64,000 bases of DNA, taken from assembly GCF_001042905.1 (NCBI RefSeq), contig NZ_JYLB01000009.1, positions 62,001 to 126,000 on the forward strand, read 5' to 3'. Every line of letters starts with the position of its first letter. Positions within the stretch are counted from its first letter, which is position 1. Position numbers and translations under genes: made by a program. Under the pieces are notes generated by a model. The model made no database searches. It had not been told where the DNA came from and worked only from the letters and a program-made list of their open reading frames with translations. Shown one piece after another: positions 52,670 to 62,219 of this stretch. The stretch is from Pseudomonas lini (GTDB lineage: Bacteria; Pseudomonadota; Gammaproteobacteria; Pseudomonadales; Pseudomonadaceae).

Positions 52670-53704
52670 ATGAGCGAGCCGATTCGTCTGACCCAATACA
52701 GCCACGGCGCAGGTTGTGGCTGCAAGATTTCGCCCCAGGTGCTGGAAGTGATTCTGGCCGGCAGCGGCGCGCAAAACCTGGACCCGAAACTCTGGGTCGG
52801 CAACGCCTCGCGCGATGACGCGGCGGTGTATGCCATCGACGAAGAACGCGGCGTGGTGTCGACCACCGACTTTTTCATGCCGATCGTCGATGATCCGTTC
52901 GACTTCGGTCGCATTGCCGCCACCAATGCCATCAGCGATATCTACGCCATGGGCGGCGATCCGTTGATGGCGATTGCGATTCTCGGCTGGCCGGTCAATG
53001 TGCTGGCGCCGGAGATTGCCCGGGAAGTGATTCGCGGCGGGCGTTCGGTCTGTGATGAGGCGGGGATTCCTCTGGCTGGCGGCCATTCCATCGACGCGCC
53101 AGAGCCGATCTTCGGCCTGGCCGTGACCGGGCTGGTGGAAAAGCGCCACATGAAGCGCAACGACACCGCCACTGCCGGTTGCTTGCTGTACCTCACCAAA
53201 CCCTTGGGCATCGGCATCCTCACCACGGCCGAGAAGAAGGGCAAGTTGCGCAATGCCGACATCGGCCTGGCCCGCGACTGGATGTGCACCCTGAACAAAC
53301 CCGGCAGCCGTTTCGGCAAACTCGACGGCGTGACCGCAATGACCGACGTCACCGGTTTTGGCCTGCTCGGGCACTTGGTGGAGATGGCTGACGGCAGCAA
53401 CGTGACCGCCCGCATCGAATATGACCGGGTGCCGCGCCTGCCGGGTGTCGAGTATTACCTCGATCAGGGCTGTGTGCCGGGCGGCACGCTGCGCAATTTC
53501 GACAGCTACGCCAGCAAGGTCGGCCGGCTCCAGGAGTTGCACAAACGTGTGCTCTGCGATCCGCAGACCAGCGGCGGCCTGCTGATTGCGGTCACGCCTG
53601 AGGGCAATGAACAGTTTCTGGTGGTGGCGGCCGAACTCGGCCTGACCCTTGAACCGATCGGCGAACTGGTTGAGCGACAGACTAACGCGGTAGAGGTGTT
53701 TTGA
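52670..53704 (+). CDS. selD: Selenophosphate synthase
   Basis: This 344-residue enzyme makes selenophosphate from selenide and ATP for selenocysteine and 2-selenouridine. The N-terminal motif SHGAGCGCK contains Cys16 and Lys19, matching Cys17/Lys20 of E. coli, so it is a Cys rather than Sec form. The start at 52670 gives the usual N terminus. The stop overlaps the mnmH start (TGATG), so the two are coupled. Confidence 0.95.
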   Translation: MSEPIRLTQYSHGAGCGCKISPQVLEVILAGSGAQNLDPKLWVGNASRDDAAVYAIDEERGVVSTTDFFMPIVDDPFDFGRIAATNAISDIYAMGGDPLMAIAILGWPVNVLAPEIAREVIRGGRSVCDEAGIPLAGGHSIDAPEPIFGLAVTGLVEKRHMKRNDTATAGCLLYLTKPLGIGILTTAEKKGKLRNADIGLARDWMCTLNKPGSRFGKLDGVTAMTDVTGFGLLGHLVEMADGSNVTARIEYDRVPRLPGVEYYLDQGCVPGGTLRNFDSYASKVGRLQELHKRVLCDPQTSGGLLIAVTPEGNEQFLVVAAELGLTLEPIGELVERQTNAVEVF

Positions 53705-54807
53705 TGTCCATCGACTTCACCGATTACCGCGACATTTTTCTCAACGACCGGCCGATGATGGATACCCGCGCGCCGGTCGAATTCCTCAAGGGCTCATTCC
53801 CCGGCGTGGTCAATTTGCCGTTGATGAATGACAACGAGCGGCAACGGATCGGCACTTGCTACAAGCAGCAAGGTCAGCAAGCGGCCATCACGCTGGGACA
53901 TCAATTGGTGTCCGGCGAGATCAAGGCCGAGCGCATCCAGGCCTGGGCCGATTTTGCCCGGGCTCATCCGGATGGTTATTTGTATTGTTTTCGCGGCGGC
54001 TTGCGTTCCCAGATCGTTCAGCAATGGCTCAAGGACGAAGCGGGTATCGACTATCCGCGGGTCGGTGGCGGCTACAAGGCCATGCGCACCTTTTTGCTCG
54101 ATACGCTCGATCAGGCCATTACCCAGTGCGATTTCGTTTTGCTGGGCGGCATGACCGGCACTGGCAAGACCGAGGTGCTCACGCAATTGAGCAACGGGCT
54201 GGACCTCGAAGGCCACGCCCATCATCGCGGCTCCAGTTTCGGCAAGCGCGCAACCGGCCAACCCTCCAACATCGACTTTGAAAACCGCGTGGCGGTGGAC
54301 GTGCTGAAGAAGCGCGCCCGCGGCATCGAACAGTTCGTGCTGGAAGACGAGAGCCGCGCGATTGGCAGTTGTGCCTTGCCGCTGCCGCTGTATCAGGGCA
54401 TGCAGCAGTTTCCGATGGTTTGGCTGGAAGACAGCCTGGAAGGTCGGGTCGAGCGGATCCTGCGCGATTACGTGGTGGATTTGTGCGCCGAATTCATCGA
54501 GGTGCATGGTGATGAAGGGTTCGTGCTGTTTTCCGAGCGTTTGCTGGCGAGCCTGAACAATGTCCAGAAACGTTTGGGCGGCGAACGTCATCAGCGGATG
54601 TTGACCTTGATGGAAGACGCGCTGGCAGAACAGGCGAGCAGCGGTGCGGTGGATTTGCACCGGGGCTGGATCGAAGGGTTATTGCGCGAGTATTACGACC
54701 CGATGTATGCGTTTCAGCGGGAGAAAAAGGGCGCGCGGATCGAGTTTGTCGGGGAGCGGGGGGCTGTCATTGAGTATCTGCGGGAGCGTGGCAAACAGCT
54801 GCTTTGA
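53704..54807 (+). CDS. mnmH: tRNA 2-selenouridine synthase
   Basis: This 367-residue protein (MnmH, also SelU or YbbB) replaces sulfur by selenium at the wobble 2-thiouridine of tRNA. It has an N-terminal rhodanese domain with catalytic Cys95 (YLYCFRGGLRS) and a C-terminal P-loop domain (GGMTGTGKTE, about 148-157). The ATG at 53704 overlaps the selD stop. The selD-mnmH pair is a common operon that lacks selA/selB. Confidence 0.95.
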   Translation: MSIDFTDYRDIFLNDRPMMDTRAPVEFLKGSFPGVVNLPLMNDNERQRIGTCYKQQGQQAAITLGHQLVSGEIKAERIQAWADFARAHPDGYLYCFRGGLRSQIVQQWLKDEAGIDYPRVGGGYKAMRTFLLDTLDQAITQCDFVLLGGMTGTGKTEVLTQLSNGLDLEGHAHHRGSSFGKRATGQPSNIDFENRVAVDVLKKRARGIEQFVLEDESRAIGSCALPLPLYQGMQQFPMVWLEDSLEGRVERILRDYVVDLCAEFIEVHGDEGFVLFSERLLASLNNVQKRLGGERHQRMLTLMEDALAEQASSGAVDLHRGWIEGLLREYYDPMYAFQREKKGARIEFVGERGAVIEYLRERGKQLL

Positions 54808-54825
54808 TGCTGTTTTTGCCGGCCT

Positions 54826-54918
54826 CATCGCGGGCAAGCCCGCTCCCACAGTGATCTGTGGTGAAACACAGATTTGTGATCGACACTACCCCTTGTGGGA
54901 GCGGGCTTGCCCGCGATG
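54826..54918. repeat. REPIN (GGGAGCGGGCTTGCCCGCGATG type)
   Basis: Perfect inverted arms lie between the convergent mnmH and the histidine phosphatase gene. Confidence 0.88.
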
Positions 54919-54964
54919 GGGCCGTGACAGGCACTATAAAACTCGAAGCCACCACGATCACCGC

Positions 54965-55651
54965 TTACGTCGGACAGCTCTCCTGACCGTTATCCAGCCC
55001 CTGCTTGTAGCTGTGGCTCTGCAGGCTGGCCTTGCCGTTGTGCCAGGTCAGCGTGAGCACGTACAGCGAGTCGTAGTCGTTCGATTCCCAGTCATCGGTA
55101 ATGTTCTGTTTTTTGCCGACGGCTTCCCCGGCGACTTTGTTGATCAGCTCGGGCAGGTAGCCGTGGGACCAGGCCGTATAAATGACCGAGTTGTGATACT
55201 TGTCGTGCAGCAGTTCATCCGCCAGGTCGCTGGTGTCGTTGGCCGAGAAGTTGATGTTCACCGGCAAGCCGAGCTTGATCGCGCTGGGGCTGATGGTCAT
55301 CAGGGGCCGGATGTAACTGTAGGAATTATCCAGTTCGCCTTCCTCGACATTGCGTGTCGGGTTGGCGGCAAACACGTAATTGGCCTTGCCGAATTTTTCC
55401 GGCAACAAGGTGGCCAGGTCGATGGCGCGGTTCAGCCCCTGACAATTGAGCTGACCCAAGCCGCCGGCGGGTTTCTCCGCGTGGCGCAGAAACACCAGCG
55501 TCTGAGTGCCATCCGCCGGTTGGGCACGGCTTTCACTGGACTCAAGCGACAAGAACAGCGCGCTGACCGCCAGCAGGGAGGGCAGGAAGATATAGGCGCG
55601 ATGCTTGAAGCGTTTGGCGAATTTCAATGGATTCATCATCGAATTGGTCAT
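54965..55651 (-). CDS. Histidine phosphatase family protein, membrane-anchored or secreted
   Basis: This 228-residue protein has an N-terminal hydrophobic segment (about residues 19-37) that may be a signal or anchor, the catalytic motif LRHAEKP (His in RHxE) and the second catalytic His in AWSHGYLP. It is shorter and more divergent than phytases or SixA. The substrate is unknown. Further start codons at the fifth and sixth residues are possible. Confidence 0.75.
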   Translation of the reverse strand: MTNSMMNPLKFAKRFKHRAYIFLPSLLAVSALFLSLESSESRAQPADGTQTLVFLRHAEKPAGGLGQLNCQGLNRAIDLATLLPEKFGKANYVFAANPTRNVEEGELDNSYSYIRPLMTISPSAIKLGLPVNINFSANDTSDLADELLHDKYHNSVIYTAWSHGYLPELINKVAGEAVGKKQNITDDWESNDYDSLYVLTLTWHNGKASLQSHSYKQGLDNGQESCPT

Positions 55652-55953
55652 CTTCAGCGCATTCGTTTAAGGCTGACAAACCTTGACACCGCGAGCTCCC
55701 AGCATCGGGTGTATTCCATGTCGTTGACCCGGTCTGTTTCCTACAGGGCAATCCTCAGAGTCCTCTGAAGCCCTTTGGTTCGATCCGAGCGAGGTGCCTG
55801 GCACTTTAGCGGCAACCTTTTATGGATTGGGGGAAAGGTTATCGACAGGATGTTGCGGATTTAAGTAAACCCGGAGTGGCCGTGAAAAGATTGCAACCGT
55901 CGGTCGGCGATCCTGGATTATGCTCAACCCTTTCTTTGTACCGGATGCTCCTT
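55652..55953. other. Intergenic gap with one inverted repeat
   Basis: This 302-nt divergent region between the phosphatase and the glutathione transferase-like gene holds no gene. One inverted repeat, AACCTTT at 55814-55820 and AAAGGTT at 55834-55840, is visible. Confidence 0.5.
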
Positions 55954-56661
55954 ATGACCGATTTGTCTGCATTCCCCATCACTCAAAAATGGCCGGCCCA
56001 GTACCCGGAGTGGATCCAGCTCTATTCCTTGCCAACGCCCAATGGTGTCAAGGTTTCGATCATGCTCGAGGAAATCGGGCTGCCCTACGAGCCGCATCGT
56101 GTGGGCTTCGACACCAACGATCAGTTGTCCCCGGAATTTCTGTCGCTGAATCCCAACAACAAGATCCCGGCAATCCTCGACCCCCACGGTCCAGGGGATC
56201 AACCGCTGGCGTTGTTCGAGTCCGGGGCGATTCTGATTTACCTCGCCGACAAGAGCGGGCAGCTGCTGGCGCAGGAATCGGCGGCGCGTTACGAGACCAT
56301 TCAGTGGCTGATGTTTCAGATGGGCGGTATAGGGCCGATGTTCGGCCAACTCGGTTTTTTCAACAAATTCGCCGGCAAGGACTACGAAGACAAGCGTCCC
56401 CGTGATCGCTACGTCGAGGAAAGCAAGCGCTTGCTCCAAGTCCTTGAAGGCCGTCTGCAAGGGCGCGACTGGATCATGGGCGAACGCTATACCATTGCCG
56501 ACATCGCGACCTTTCCGTGGGTGCGCAACCTGATCGGCTTCTATGAGGCCGGCGACCTGGTTGGTATCCAGAATTTCCCCAACGTCACCCGCGTGCTGGA
56601 ACGTTTCCTGACAAGGCCGGCGGTGATTCGCGGGCTGGAAATCCCTAGGCAACCCCTTTGA
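55954..56661 (+). CDS. Glutathione transferase, YghU/Nu-like
   Basis: This 235-residue GST-fold protein has a thioredoxin-like N domain with SLPTPNGVKVSIMLEE and the glutathione-binding FESGAILIYLADK (about residues 88-100), and a helical C domain (about 110-235) with GERYTIADIATFPW. The order resembles the Nu-class YghU and YfcG proteins, which reduce disulfides or peroxides. The ATG at 55954 gives the usual N terminus; its ribosome site is weak. Confidence 0.88.
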   Translation: MTDLSAFPITQKWPAQYPEWIQLYSLPTPNGVKVSIMLEEIGLPYEPHRVGFDTNDQLSPEFLSLNPNNKIPAILDPHGPGDQPLALFESGAILIYLADKSGQLLAQESAARYETIQWLMFQMGGIGPMFGQLGFFNKFAGKDYEDKRPRDRYVEESKRLLQVLEGRLQGRDWIMGERYTIADIATFPWVRNLIGFYEAGDLVGIQNFPNVTRVLERFLTRPAVIRGLEIPRQPL

Positions 56662-56676
56662 TTTATCGGCTGAACC

Positions 56677-56769
56677 TGTGGGAGCGGGCTTGCTCGCGAA
56701 AGCGGTGGTGAGTCAGTCGATATCAATGTTGAATGATAGGCCGCCTTCGCGAGCAAGCCCGCTCCCACA
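56677..56769. repeat. REPIN (GGGAGCGGGCTTGCTCGCGA type)
   Basis: Inverted arms lie between the GST-like gene and hemB. The spacer contains ATCAATGTTGAATG as seen in other copies. Confidence 0.88.
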
Positions 56770-56909
56770 AGGTTCTGTGCTGGATGCGGCGATTGTTATC
56801 GAACCGGTAATGCTTTGTTCCGTGTCTGAGGTTTGTGCCTCGCGCCTTGCAGGGCATAAGCTTCGCTCCCTACGATTTTTGTCTCATCCGCCGTTTTTCA
56901 GGAAGCCCC

Positions 56910-57884
56910 ATGCCCAGTCAGTTCCCCGAAGCACGTCCACGCCGTCTGCGCCGCAATGCGAGCCTGCGCAGCCTGTTCCAGGAAACCGAGTTCAGCTTGA
57001 GCGACCTGGTGCTGCCGATTTTTGTCGAGGAAGAAATCGACGATTTCGTGCCGATCAAGAGCATGCCTGGGGTGATGCGTATTCCCGAGTCGAAGCTGGC
57101 CGGCGAGATTGAGCGTTACGCTCGGGCCGGGATCAAGTCGGTGATGACGTTTGGCGTGTCCCATCATCTGGACAGCAGCGGCAGCGACACCTGGAGCGAC
57201 AACGGCCTGGTGTCGCGCATGTCGCGCATCGCCAAGGACGCCGTGCCGGAAATGATCGTGATGTCCGACACCTGTTTCTGCGAGTACACCGACCACGGCC
57301 ATTGCGGCGTGCTGCACCACCACGAAGTCGACAACGATCAGACCCTGATCAACCTCGGCAAACAAGCCGTGGCGGCCGCTCGCGCCGGCGCTGATGTGAT
57401 CGCACCGTCGGCGGCCATGGACGGGCAGGTCCAGGCCATTCGCCGGGCGCTCGATGAGGCGGGTTTCAGCCAGACCGCGATCATGGCCTATTCGACCAAA
57501 TTCGCTTCGGCGCTTTATGGCCCGTTCCGCGAGGCCGGTGGCAGTGCACTGAAGGGCGACCGCAAAAGCTATCAGATGAACCCGATGAACCGCCGCGAAG
57601 CCGTGCGGGAATCACTGATGGACGAGCAGGAAGGTGCCGACGCGCTGATGGTCAAACCGGCCGGCGCGTACCTGGATGTCATCCGCGACATCCGCGAAGC
57701 CTCGCGTTTGCCGCTGTCGGCGTATCAGGTGAGCGGTGAGTACGCGATGATCAAATTCGCCGCCCAGGCCGGGGCCATCGATGAAGACCGAGTGGTGCGT
57801 GAGAGCCTGGGGGCGATCAAACGGGCCGGGGCGGATTTGATCTTCACCTACTTCGCGATGGATCTGGCCCTGGCCGGGATCTAA
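56910..57884 (+). CDS. hemB: Porphobilinogen synthase, zinc-type
   Basis: This 324-residue enzyme condenses two 5-aminolevulinate molecules to porphobilinogen for haem. Schiff-base lysines are Lys197 (YSTKFAS) and Lys249 (MVKPAG). The metal site reads DTCFCEYTDHGHCG (Cys122, Cys124, Cys132), the three-Cys zinc site of the E. coli enzyme. The main Pseudomonas HemB has Asp residues there and uses magnesium, so this may be a second, zinc-using copy. The ATG at 56910 is chosen for its normal N terminus. Confidence 0.93.
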   Translation: MPSQFPEARPRRLRRNASLRSLFQETEFSLSDLVLPIFVEEEIDDFVPIKSMPGVMRIPESKLAGEIERYARAGIKSVMTFGVSHHLDSSGSDTWSDNGLVSRMSRIAKDAVPEMIVMSDTCFCEYTDHGHCGVLHHHEVDNDQTLINLGKQAVAAARAGADVIAPSAAMDGQVQAIRRALDEAGFSQTAIMAYSTKFASALYGPFREAGGSALKGDRKSYQMNPMNRREAVRESLMDEQEGADALMVKPAGAYLDVIRDIREASRLPLSAYQVSGEYAMIKFAAQAGAIDEDRVVRESLGAIKRAGADLIFTYFAMDLALAGI

Positions 57885-57887
57885 AAA

Positions 57888-57969
57888 ATCAAAAGATCGC
57901 AGCCTGCGGCAGCTCCTACAGGTGCACTCAATTTCATGTAGGAGCTGCCGAAGGCTGCGATCTTTTGAT
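57888..57969. repeat. REP pair of the GGAGCTGCCGAAGGCTGCGATC family
   Basis: Inverted arms lie between the convergent hemB and the FAD monooxygenase gene and could serve as a common terminator; the left arm has GCCTGCGGC, one change. Confidence 0.88.
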
Positions 57970-57971
57970 CT

Positions 57972-59501
57972 TCAGCCGAAGAAAGACCGAATTTCACGGT
58001 CCCGGAAATACCGCTCGATCACCTTCGGATCGGCGCTGTAGTCGGCAATCGCCACATACGTATCCGGTCGCAGCAGGTAAAACCCGTTGCGCGCCAGCCC
58101 CGCCGTTTCAAACGCCGGCCGCCAGTCGAACACCTGCAACGGTAAGTGATGCTCGGCGCACCAGGCGATCATCTCGTCGCTGGTGTCGCCATACACATGC
58201 ACCTGCCAGCTCGGATTTTTTAGTGACTCGAAATTGTCCCCTTCACCGTCGTGGGCCCAGGGCAGGCGATCACCGCCGTGAACATGGCCAGCAACGCCTT
58301 CGCTCAACGACATGCCGCGATAGTTGAGGGTGGTCTGCGACACCGTGCGAAACAGGAATTCCCGAGCAGCTTCCAGCGATGTCATTTTCGGGATCAAGAA
58401 GGGGGCCACGCGGGTGCGCAGCAAGTCGGCAATTCGCCCTTCGGCCGTGACGAAACTGAAAACCCGGTCAGTAGTTGCCACCAATCGCCGGGCAAAGGCG
58501 ATGCGTTCGGTTTCATAACTGTCGAGCAGTTTGGTCGTGGCGCCACCGCTCAACACCGCCGCGAGTTTCCAGGCCAGATTGATCGCGTCGCCAATCCCGG
58601 TATTCATGCCCTGGCCACCCGCCGGGCTGTGGACATGGGCGGCATCACCCAACAGAAACGCGCGCCCGGTGCGAAAGTGATCCGCAACCCGGTGATGCAC
58701 ACGGTAGGTCGAGAACCAGTTCACCTGATCGATCTGCACCTTTAGATGCTCGATGGCCCGGCTGCTGACGTCTTCAAACTGGAGGGTTTCGGCGCGGTCA
58801 GCACGCTCGTCGCGAACCGTGCCGATCAGGCGGGCGCGACCTTCGCCAGCCAAGGGAAATACGGCGAGGAAGTCGGCTTCATCAAGGTCCACATGCAGTT
58901 CACCGTTGAACGTGGGGCCGCGAGCTTGCACATCAGCCACGTAGAAAATCTGCTGGTAAGTGCCGCCCGGAAAACCAGTGTCCAGCGTCTTGCGCACAAT
59001 CGACCGGGCGCCGTCGCAGCCGGCGAGATAACAGGCCTGGCAGGTTTCTTGCTGACCATCGGGCAAGCGCAGCCGGGCGGTGATGCCGTCGCCGGTTTCC
59101 TCGAAGCTTTGCAGTTCAGTGTTGCGCTCCACCGTAATACCGAAGGCCTCCAGGCGTTCGATCAGCAGGCGTTCGTGCTCGTCTTGCGGATACATTTCCA
59201 GAAACGCGTAGGGCGTCAGACCTTCGCCGATGGTGCTCAGCGGCAGGCGCGCAACCGGTTCGCCCTTGACCCAGAAATTCGCCGCGGCCACTTTATGGCC
59301 GTTTTGCACAACGGTGTCGCTGAGGTCGAGCTGGCGATACAGTTCAAGCGTTCGCGCCTGTACTGCCAGCGCACGTGAAGTGGTGCCGGGTTCCGACGTC
59401 TTGTCGATAATGCGCACCCGAATTCCCAGTTTGCTCAGCCACAGCGCCAGTACCAGCCCGGTCGGGCCGGCGCCGATGATCAGCACGTCGCTACGGTTCA
59501 T
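57972..59501 (-). CDS. FAD-dependent aromatic hydroxylase (PheA/TfdB-like)
   Basis: This 509-residue flavoprotein has the FAD motif LIIGAGPTGLVLALWLSKLG (residues about 7-26), the DG motif YLAGCDGARSIVRK and the GD motif LLGDAAHVHSPAGGQGMNTG, with a C-terminal thioredoxin-like part. These are class A aromatic hydroxylase marks. Substrates of relatives include phenols, polyketides and antibiotics; none can be assigned here. It is transcribed alone. Confidence 0.85.
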   Translation of the reverse strand: MNRSDVLIIGAGPTGLVLALWLSKLGIRVRIIDKTSEPGTTSRALAVQARTLELYRQLDLSDTVVQNGHKVAAANFWVKGEPVARLPLSTIGEGLTPYAFLEMYPQDEHERLLIERLEAFGITVERNTELQSFEETGDGITARLRLPDGQQETCQACYLAGCDGARSIVRKTLDTGFPGGTYQQIFYVADVQARGPTFNGELHVDLDEADFLAVFPLAGEGRARLIGTVRDERADRAETLQFEDVSSRAIEHLKVQIDQVNWFSTYRVHHRVADHFRTGRAFLLGDAAHVHSPAGGQGMNTGIGDAINLAWKLAAVLSGGATTKLLDSYETERIAFARRLVATTDRVFSFVTAEGRIADLLRTRVAPFLIPKMTSLEAAREFLFRTVSQTTLNYRGMSLSEGVAGHVHGGDRLPWAHDGEGDNFESLKNPSWQVHVYGDTSDEMIAWCAEHHLPLQVFDWRPAFETAGLARNGFYLLRPDTYVAIADYSADPKVIERYFRDREIRSFFG

Positions 59502-59690
59502 GAGCTGTCCTCCTCGGTATGTGGATCAAGTATGGTTCAGCCCGGATGCACTGGCCTCCCGGCTGCCCAACGGAAAACCACCGCTACGGAGCGGGGGGCA
59601 GGGGAACAGTCCGCGACTGTCACAGTCATAGCCTGCGCCATGCCATTGATCGTATGGTTAACCCGGCTCAACGGATTTTGATGGAGCATC

Positions 59691-60785
59691 ATGCAAGCCA
59701 ATCGATTGATCATGAGCGTCGCGGCACTGTTGGTCCTGGCCGGTTGCGGTAGCCAACGCACGCAGGAACCGCCGGCCCGCAAGCCTGCCGAGGTCAAGGC
59801 CGAGATCATGCGCCTGCTGCCGGCCAAGACGGTCGACCGCCAAGGCTGGGCCACGGACATCTATGCAGCATTTGCCGCGCAAAAGATTCCACCGACCACG
59901 CAAAACCTGTGTTCGGTACTCGCGGTCACTGAGCAGGAATCAACGTTTCAGGCTGATCCGCGGGTACCGGGCCTGGGCAAGATCGCCCGGGACGAGATCG
60001 ACCGTCGCGCCGCGAAGGCCCACATTCCCGGCCTGCTGGTGAGCGGTGCCTTGCAGGTAAGCTCACCCAATGGCAAAAGTTACAGTGACCGGCTGAATGC
60101 CGCGCGCAGCGAAAAAGAACTCAGCGCGATTTTCGATGACTTCATCGGCATGGTGCCCATGGGGCGGACGCTGTTCGATGGTTTCAACCCGGTGCACACC
60201 GGTGGGCCGATGCAGGTCAGCATCGATTTTGCGGAGCAGCAGGCGCGGGATTATCCCTACCCGGTGGACGGCTCGATTCGCCGCGAAGTGTTCACACGTC
60301 GCGGCGGTATGTATTTCGGTATCGCCCATTTGCTCGGTTATCCAGTGAGCTACAAGCAGCCGCTGTATCGCTTCGCCGATTTCAACGCCGGTTGGTACGC
60401 CAGCCGCAATGCGGCGTTTCAGAACGCGGTAAGTCGTGCGACCGGTATCCCGCTGGCGCTGGATGGCGATCTGGTGCGCTACGGTTCGATCATGCCGGGT
60501 ACCACGGAATTGGCGGTGCGCACCCTCGGCAAGCAATTGGACATGCGCAACCTGACCATTCGGGATCAATTGGAGGAGGGGAAAGGTCTCGAATTCGAGG
60601 ACACCAAGCTTTATCGGCGGGTTTTCGCCCTGGCCGAACAGGCTGAAGGCCGACCATTACCCCGGGCGGTGTTGCCGGGGATCCTCCTGCAAAGCCCGAA
60701 AATCACCCGCAAACTCACCACAGCGTGGTTTGCCAAGCGAGTCGATGAGCGTTATCAGCGCTGCATGAAGCGCGCAGGGATGTGA
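59691..60785 (+). CDS. DUF1615 lipoprotein
   Basis: This 364-residue protein has a lipoprotein signal (LLVLAGCGS, Cys about residue 20) and a body with EQESTFQADPRVPG, which recalls the Glu of lytic transglycosylase-like folds. It matches the family DUF1615, whose function is unknown. The ATG is preceded by a weak site. It lies alone between the monooxygenase and a GST-like gene. Confidence 0.82.
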   Translation: MQANRLIMSVAALLVLAGCGSQRTQEPPARKPAEVKAEIMRLLPAKTVDRQGWATDIYAAFAAQKIPPTTQNLCSVLAVTEQESTFQADPRVPGLGKIARDEIDRRAAKAHIPGLLVSGALQVSSPNGKSYSDRLNAARSEKELSAIFDDFIGMVPMGRTLFDGFNPVHTGGPMQVSIDFAEQQARDYPYPVDGSIRREVFTRRGGMYFGIAHLLGYPVSYKQPLYRFADFNAGWYASRNAAFQNAVSRATGIPLALDGDLVRYGSIMPGTTELAVRTLGKQLDMRNLTIRDQLEEGKGLEFEDTKLYRRVFALAEQAEGRPLPRAVLPGILLQSPKITRKLTTAWFAKRVDERYQRCMKRAGM

Positions 60786-60884
60786 CTGAACCAAAAATGG
60801 TCAAAAAAACCAACGCTTAACTGACAATTCGAACGCAATCTTCGGCAACTGCTACAAAGAGAGAGTCGCAGAGGAGATTTAGTC

Positions 60885-61505
60885 ATGTACCAGCTCTACG
60901 GGCACCAGAACTCGGGTGCGGCCGCCATCGAAGCCGCGTTGGAACTGTGCGAGGTTCCTTATCGCTTCATCGATGTTTCATCGTCCCCGGAGGCGGTTCA
61001 GGCATTGGAGAAGCTCAACCCGCTCAAGCAGATTCCCACCCTGCAATTGCCCGATGGCGGTGTTCTGACCGAGAGTGCGGCCATCCTGATCCATCTGGGC
61101 CTGACGTTCCCGGAGTCGAACCTGCTGCCGGAAAACCCGCTCAAGCGTGATCAGGTTATTCGGGGGCTGGTGTACATCGTCAGCAATTGCTATGCCGCCA
61201 TCGGCATCATCGATTATCCCGAACGCTGGCTGGCCGAGGCGGACGAATCATCCAGGGAAAACCTTATAGCCGGTGCCCGCCAGCGCCTGCACTGGAGTTG
61301 GGAGGTGTTTGCCGATCAGTTCGCCGGCAAGTTGTACCTGGGCGAGGGCGCGCCGGGCGCGCTGGATATTCTGGCGGCGGTGGTGACACGGTGGGCGGGT
61401 ACCCGAGAGCACTTGCGCACCGCGCGGCCGGGGTTCTCTGCCTGGCTTGAACGCTTCGACCGGCACCCTGCATTGGCACCGGTTTTCGCGCGGCATTGGC
61501 CATAG
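60885..61505 (+). CDS. Glutathione transferase-like protein
   Basis: This 206-residue GST-fold protein has the N domain with LKQIPTLQLPDGGVLTESAA (about residues 47-66), the cis-Pro and the glutathione-binding Glu-Ser, and a helical C domain (about 85-206). The N-terminal catalytic position reads GHQNSGA, so Ser53-like or Asn-Ser may replace the usual Ser/Cys. The start follows GAGGAGAT. Substrate is unknown. Confidence 0.85.
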   Translation: MYQLYGHQNSGAAAIEAALELCEVPYRFIDVSSSPEAVQALEKLNPLKQIPTLQLPDGGVLTESAAILIHLGLTFPESNLLPENPLKRDQVIRGLVYIVSNCYAAIGIIDYPERWLAEADESSRENLIAGARQRLHWSWEVFADQFAGKLYLGEGAPGALDILAAVVTRWAGTREHLRTARPGFSAWLERFDRHPALAPVFARHWP

Positions 61506-61535
61506 GAACACCGCCAAACAAATGTGGGGGGCTTT

Positions 61536-61630
61536 TGTGGCGAGGGGGCTTGCCCCCGTTCGGCTGCGAAGCAGTCGCAAAGCTTTTGGGGCCGCTTCGC
61601 GACCCAACGGGGGCAAGCCCCCTCGCCACA
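61536..61630. repeat. Long REPIN of the TGTGGCGAGGGGGCTTGCCCCC family
   Basis: Inverted arms with a spacer that has GGCTGCGAAGCAGTCGC and GCCGCTTCGCGAC parts, related to but more diverged than the copies at 38777 and 43314. Confidence 0.88.
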
Positions 61631-61633
61631 GGA

Positions 61634-62074
61634 TCACTCGCCGCGAATGTACTGCTCCAACTGCCGAATCAGTTCAGCCTGTTCGGCAATGGCTTCCTTG
61701 ACCAGGTCGCCGATGGACAGCAAGCCTATCAACTCGCCGTTTTCCACCACCGGCAAGTGCCGCAGGCGTTTTTCGGACATGATGCCCATGCAGGTTTCGA
61801 CGGTTTGATGGGTGTCCACGGTGATCACCGGCGCCACCATGATGTCACTGACCGGTGTGCCGACGGAGGAGCGCCCCTTGAGCACCAGTTTGCGCGCATA
61901 GTCACGCTCGCTGATGATGCCGACGACCGCGCCATCTTTCAGCACCGGTAACGCGCCGACGTTTTTTGCGGCCATCACCATCAGCGCTTCCAGCACCATT
62001 TGATGAGGCGCAATGGTGTGGACTTCCTGATTCTGTTGGGCCTTTAACTTGAGCAGTTGGGCGACGGTTTTCAT
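61634..62074 (-). CDS. Two-CBS-domain protein
   Basis: This 146-residue protein consists of two CBS domains (about residues 10-65 and 75-130; GIISERDYARKL and GLLSIGDLVKEAI), which bind adenine nucleotides and usually sense energy state. A short C-terminal helix follows. No output domain is present. The ATG at 62074 gives the usual start MKTVAQLL. Confidence 0.9.
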   Translation of the reverse strand: MKTVAQLLKLKAQQNQEVHTIAPHQMVLEALMVMAAKNVGALPVLKDGAVVGIISERDYARKLVLKGRSSVGTPVSDIMVAPVITVDTHQTVETCMGIMSEKRLRHLPVVENGELIGLLSIGDLVKEAIAEQAELIRQLEQYIRGE

Positions 62075-62219
62075 GGCGGTTTCTCGGGTGTTGTCGTTGT
62101 TCTTGAAGAATCGTAGAGACGCGCTCACAGAGCAAGGCAGAAAGCGGCAGATACCGCGCAAAAAGCGTCATTCAGCGATTTTTCTTTGTAAAAGTCCGCC
62201 CCTGAGCGACGAAAATCCC

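Noticed and set aside
52670..52730. Selenocysteine (TGA) codon in selD
   Set aside because: The catalytic position is a normal Cys codon (GAGCGCK motif), and the frame has no internal TGA.
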